Shown: positions 61,410 through 64,000 of the stretch, piece after piece
Layout: each line of letters begins with the position of its first letter
Position numbering within the stretch: the first letter of the stretch is position 1
Assembly (NCBI GenBank): GCA_036504515.1
Contig: DASXVA010000012.1
Location: 124,001-188,000, forward strand
Direction: 5' to 3'
Length of the DNA: 64,000 nt
Origin: AWTP1-18 sp036504515
Lineage (GTDB): Bacteria; Pseudomonadota; Gammaproteobacteria; Burkholderiales; Rhodocyclaceae
Made by a program: the position numbers and the translations under genes
Notes under the pieces: generated by a model
Database searches by the model: none
Seen by the model: the letters and a program-made list of their open reading frames with translations, nothing else
Told to the model about the DNA's origin: nothing

Positions 61410-62270
61410 TCAAGGGCTGACCGTAACGGTCAGCCCTTTTTCTTTGAGTCTCAATGCCAATGCATCAAACCAGCTTAAGGGCAATGCGGAGAGTCGGATA
61501 GCCTCTGGCTGCATGGATTGCCTGGCAAGGCCGTAAAGATGCACACCTCGGATATGGCCCGCGACCCTATCGATCGCCTTCAGGTACGCAAGAACACTGT
61601 CTTCCGAAGGCTCCCGTCCATCCCGCATGAAAAAGCAGGATTGCACCCAAGTTAGACAAAGCGCAGCGCAGGCCTCAAGGCGCTGCAACTGCTGCTCAGG
61701 TAGAACCTTGCTGCCGTTGATTTCAAGGATGTCATCCAATCGAGCGGCATCCAGCTTGAACCAGACCTCCCCCCCCGCTGTCGCCAAATTGGCAATGCCC
61801 TGGCGAACAGCCTCCCGATCCAGCAAGCTACCATTGGTAATCAGCCTTACAGGCAACGTCCCAATCAAACCAGACGCCTGCAAAACATCAATAACCACAG
61901 AAACAGCTTGAGGAAACTCTGGAGCACTGGTTGGCTCACCATTGCCGGAAAAGGCGACATCCATCAATCGACGAGAAGCCTCTGGCACACGCTTCTGCAT
62001 GAAATCCCCCTGCTGAATATCGTGCAGGAGACTGGACAGTTCTTCCCGTAGAAGCACTACATCAAGAGGTGGAGGCCCTCCCCGCTTGAGATCAGGTACC
62101 TGGCAATAAATACAATGCCAATTACAGGCATTATTCGGATTAAGGTTAATCCCTATGGATACCCCTCCAGCCCGTCGTGACACGACTGGGTAGACGTAGG
62201 TCATGCCAGCACTATCACGAGAGTGCTCAGTGACATTCAATAAGGTTGATTTAGTATCAATCACGGCCAT
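61410..62270 (-). CDS. Radical SAM protein
   Basis: 286 residues. The cluster motif CNWHCIYCQ (Cys48, 52, 55 of the reading frame) matches CxxxCxxC; the GNGEPTSAPEF segment and AITNGS-type RLITNGSLL support radical SAM fold. It is not QueE-like in length. Function unknown. Divergent from queD, which is coincidence or a functional link to tRNA modification. Confidence 0.85.
   Translation of the reverse strand: MAVIDTKSTLLNVTEHSRDSAGMTYVYPVVSRRAGGVSIGINLNPNNACNWHCIYCQVPDLKRGGPPPLDVVLLREELSSLLHDIQQGDFMQKRVPEASRRLMDVAFSGNGEPTSAPEFPQAVSVVIDVLQASGLIGTLPVRLITNGSLLDREAVRQGIANLATAGGEVWFKLDAARLDDILEINGSKVLPEQQLQRLEACAALCLTWVQSCFFMRDGREPSEDSVLAYLKAIDRVAGHIRGVHLYGLARQSMQPEAIRLSALPLSWFDALALRLKEKGLTVTVSP
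61412..61442. terminator. Bidirectional terminator encoded in radical SAM gene end
   Basis: AAGGGCTGACCG and CGGTCAGCCCTT pair with a TAA loop, followed by TTTTTC. The arms encode the C-terminal GLTVTVSP of the minus-strand gene. Confidence 0.9.
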
Positions 62271-62303
62271 CGGAAACGATCAGAAGCGGTAGAAGGGGGC
62301 AGT

Positions 62304-62309
62304 TATAAT
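62304..62309 (+). promoter_or_regulatory. -10 element before queD
   Basis: Perfect TATAAT 28 bp before queD. No convincing -35. Confidence 0.45.
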
Positions 62310-62337
62310 GCCTTGCTCAAGCATAACATCCACCCTC

Positions 62338-62781
62338 ATGCAGATCACCCGCCGCCTTGAATTCGATGCCGGACATCGCATTCCCAATCACCTGAGCCAA
62401 TGCCGACACCTTCATGGTCACCGCTACGTGCTGGAGATCACTCTGCGGGGGAATGTCATTCAGGATGTGACATCGCCAGCCGATGGCATGCTGATGGATT
62501 TCGGTGATGTCAAAACTATCGCAAAAACCCACGTAGTGGACAAATGGGACCATGCTTTCCTCGCCTGGAAAGACGATGCCCAGATCGTTGGCTTTCTCGC
62601 CAGCATCCTCGGCCATAAAACGGTGCTGCTTGATGTTGTCCCTACGGCAGAAAATCTCGCTGCCACCGCCTTCGGCATTCTTGCTCCGCTATACGAAGAT
62701 AGTTACGGCAACCATCTCAAGCTGGAAAGAGTTCGCCTGTATGAAACACCAAACTGCTGGGCGGATGCTTTTACTAGCTAG
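62338..62781 (+). CDS. queD: 6-carboxy-tetrahydropterin synthase QueD
   Basis: 147 residues from ATG 62338. The zinc-binding His pattern FDAGHRIPNH...CRHLHGHRY, then the FGDVKTIAKTHVVDKWDHAFL helix and ETPNCWAD terminus. Makes CPH4 in queuosine (7-deazaguanine) synthesis. The active-site Cys lies in the SQCRHLHGH segment. Confidence 0.93.
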   Translation: MQITRRLEFDAGHRIPNHLSQCRHLHGHRYVLEITLRGNVIQDVTSPADGMLMDFGDVKTIAKTHVVDKWDHAFLAWKDDAQIVGFLASILGHKTVLLDVVPTAENLAATAFGILAPLYEDSYGNHLKLERVRLYETPNCWADAFTS

Positions 62782-63020
62782 CGAGATGACGCACCTCTAA
62801 AGCCACTGCAAAACCACGCGACATTCCTTACCCGTGAAAAACCACACAAGTTACTCAGGATAATGCTTTACCGTTCTGCTGGTTAAGCATCAAGCTCTAG
62901 CCAAGTTCGGAATAAGGTTTCCGCAAATGGGCACCCCGAATCAGCGGTATAGATATCGTTCATCCTTACTGCCTTTATTCAACAGGAAAAACAACATAGA
63001 ACAAAAGCAAGGAGGAGAAG

Positions 63021-63209
63021 ATGAGTAAAGCAGTAATTGAAGATTGGGATTTGTTTTACGCATATCTTGCCACGCAGCCATTGTGTAAATGGTCAGCGCA
63101 AAAACAACAACAGATCGCAAGAGGGGCCAATACGGAACAAAGTCGTTTTTCCCCTCAGCCGCAGAACAGCAATGCCGAACTTGCTGCGGCCCTCGCCCTA
63201 ATGTCGTGA
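63021..63209 (+). CDS. Small hypothetical protein with strong ribosome site
   Basis: 62 residues. A strong AGGAGG lies five bases before ATG. Sequence MSKAVIEDWDLFYAYLATQPL is followed by a Gln-rich, low-complexity part. No family recognised. The good ribosome site supports expression. Confidence 0.55.
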   Translation: MSKAVIEDWDLFYAYLATQPLCKWSAQKQQQIARGANTEQSRFSPQPQNSNAELAAALALMS

Positions 63210-63286
63210 TAGCAATACAGTCCAGTACAACCGAGGTTGACAAGCGACAAGCCAAGATAGTGACTGAGGTTGCATAAGCATAAAAA

Positions 63287-63320
63287 AATGGGTTGATCCT
63301 GATGGATCAACCCATTAATT
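63287..63320. terminator. Terminator between the small gene and tRNA-Arg
   Basis: AATGGGTTGATCC and GGATCAACCCATT, 13-bp stem, loop TGAT, A and T runs on both sides. Confidence 0.9.
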
Positions 63321-63322
63321 TT

Positions 63323-63399
63323 TGGTGCGCCCGGAGAGATTCGAACTCCCTACCCCTTGGTTCGTAGCCAAGTACTCTATCCAGATGAGCTACGGGCGC
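63323..63399 (-). tRNA. tRNA-Arg(ACG)
   Basis: Minus strand cloverleaf, acceptor GCGCCCG/CGGGCGC, anticodon loop CTACGAA (anticodon ACG), T-arm GGAGTTCGAATCTCC, CCA. 77 nt. Confidence 0.97.
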
Positions 63400-63467
63400 G
63401 GAAAGAAGGCAGCATTATACAGAAAATATTTCTTTCGGCAAGTGTCTAGCCAAGATAATCCGCGATT

Positions 63468-63740
63468 TCAGCGCTGAGGAATCTGCACAAAAAGCTCGCC
63501 CTCCTTGACCAACCCCAGCTCGTACCGAGCACGCTCTTCAATAGCTTCATAACCCGACTTCAGATCACGAACTTCCGCCTCAAGACCGGCGTTACGTTGT
63601 TCAAGTTTTTGATTTTCTGTACGCTGAGCTTTCAACTGCTGGTCCATCTCCCAGACCCGGTACCAGCCGCCTTTGCCTAACCACAGTGGATACTGCAGTA
63701 AGGCAATCATGGCAACCAGCACCAAGGTGGGCCAACGCAT
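63468..63740 (-). CDS. ftsB: Cell-division protein FtsB
   Basis: 90 residues. One N-terminal membrane helix (LVLVAMIALLQYPLWLG) and a coiled coil (LKAQRTENQKLEQRNAGLEAEV) followed by the conserved IEERARYELGLVKEGE segment. Part of the FtsQBL complex at the divisome. 4 bp after eno, the usual order. Confidence 0.92.
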   Translation of the reverse strand: MRWPTLVLVAMIALLQYPLWLGKGGWYRVWEMDQQLKAQRTENQKLEQRNAGLEAEVRDLKSGYEAIEERARYELGLVKEGELFVQIPQR

Positions 63741-63744
63741 GAAG

Positions 63745-64000
63745 TTACTTGCGCAGGTTGTAGAAGGTAGAGATGCCAGGATAAGTTACAGCATCACCCA
63801 GGTCTTCTTCGATCCGCAGCAACTGGTTGTACTTGGAGATACGATCAGAACGAGACAGGGAGCCGGTCTTGATCTGGCCAGCATTGAGGCCTACAGCAAT
63901 ATCGGCAATCGTTGAATCATCAGTCTCGCCGGAGCGGTGGGAAATCACGTTGGTGTAACCGGCGCGCTTTGCCATTTCAACAGCAGCGAAGGTTTCGGTC
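63745..64000 (-). CDS. eno: Enolase, partial C-terminus
   Basis: The reading frame enters from the right edge; only the last 84 codons are visible. Residues SHRSGETDDSTIADIAVGLNAGQIKTGSLSRSDR, abbreviated, include the enolase signature SHRSGET. Glycolytic 2-phosphoglycerate dehydratase. The gene continues past 64000. Confidence 0.95.
   Translation of the reverse strand, partial: TETFAAVEMAKRAGYTNVISHRSGETDDSTIADIAVGLNAGQIKTGSLSRSDRISKYNQLLRIEEDLGDAVTYPGISTFYNLRK

Overview
The window looks like part of a betaproteobacterial chromosome, most likely of the order Rhodocyclales (Azoarcus, Thauera, Dechloromonas or Zoogloea relatives). This is an inference from gene content: a multicomponent phenol hydroxylase with a meta-cleavage pathway, a nifV-cysE-nifWZM block, a tig-clpP-clpX-lon block, and betaproteobacterial-type HU, CysB, Aat/Bpt and tRNAs. 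No rRNA operon, CRISPR array, intact insertion sequence or integrase was seen.

Region 1 (1-14.8 kb) is an aromatic catabolic locus. A minus-strand operon dmpKLMNOP plus a DmpQ/XylT-type ferredoxin converts phenols to catechols. It is preceded by two DmpR-type binding sites and a sigma-54-like promoter, and the DmpR/XylR-family activator is divergent. After a convergent LysR gene, a second minus-strand operon carries two catechol 2,3-dioxygenases, a DUF336 protein, dmpC, dmpD, dmpE, an extra short-chain dehydrogenase and the start of dmpF. An ATAC-N7-GTAT site between the LysR gene and the dioxygenases suggests separate, BenM/CatM-like control of ring cleavage.

Region 2 (14.8-29.6 kb) holds housekeeping genes (aminopropyltransferase-like protein, GST, amidohydrolase, nnr, a GltS-like protein, nadC). 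After tRNA-Ser(GGA) comes a patch of small hypothetical genes and a broken PAP2 gene. Then come an in-frame GIY-YIG/HU fusion, yajD, a trypsin-like protein, rhlE and a DUF2252 gene. Region 3 (29.8-42.1 kb) is uvrB, a NifA/sigma-54-type operon nifV-cysE-orf-nifW-nifZ-nifM, and tig-clpP-clpX-lon.

Region 4 (42.2-46.9 kb) starts with tRNA-Val and tRNA-Asp and continues as a roughly 4.4-kb island. It is bounded by imperfect direct repeats that resemble tRNA 3' ends followed by terminators. It carries Ser/Thr/Gln-rich proteins, acidic D-x-D-G segments, an EF-hand-like protein, a FlaG-like protein and an ApbE-like flavin transferase. Three neighbouring proteins end in the same short motif. This is the best candidate in the window for an undescribed system.

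Region 5 (46.9-64 kb) contains a cNMP-GGDEF-EAL protein, ppiD, cysB, the N-degron transferases aat and bpt, and pyrD, whose start codon sits in a 16-bp perfect hairpin. A periplasmic copper-handling cluster follows (DUF2946, His/Met-rich protein, TolC-type lipoprotein, multicopper oxidase, CusF-like protein). The window ends with lysC, a small XRE regulator, a radical SAM protein, queD, tRNA-Arg, ftsB and the end of eno. Coordinates and start codons were read by eye; no alignment or search was run.
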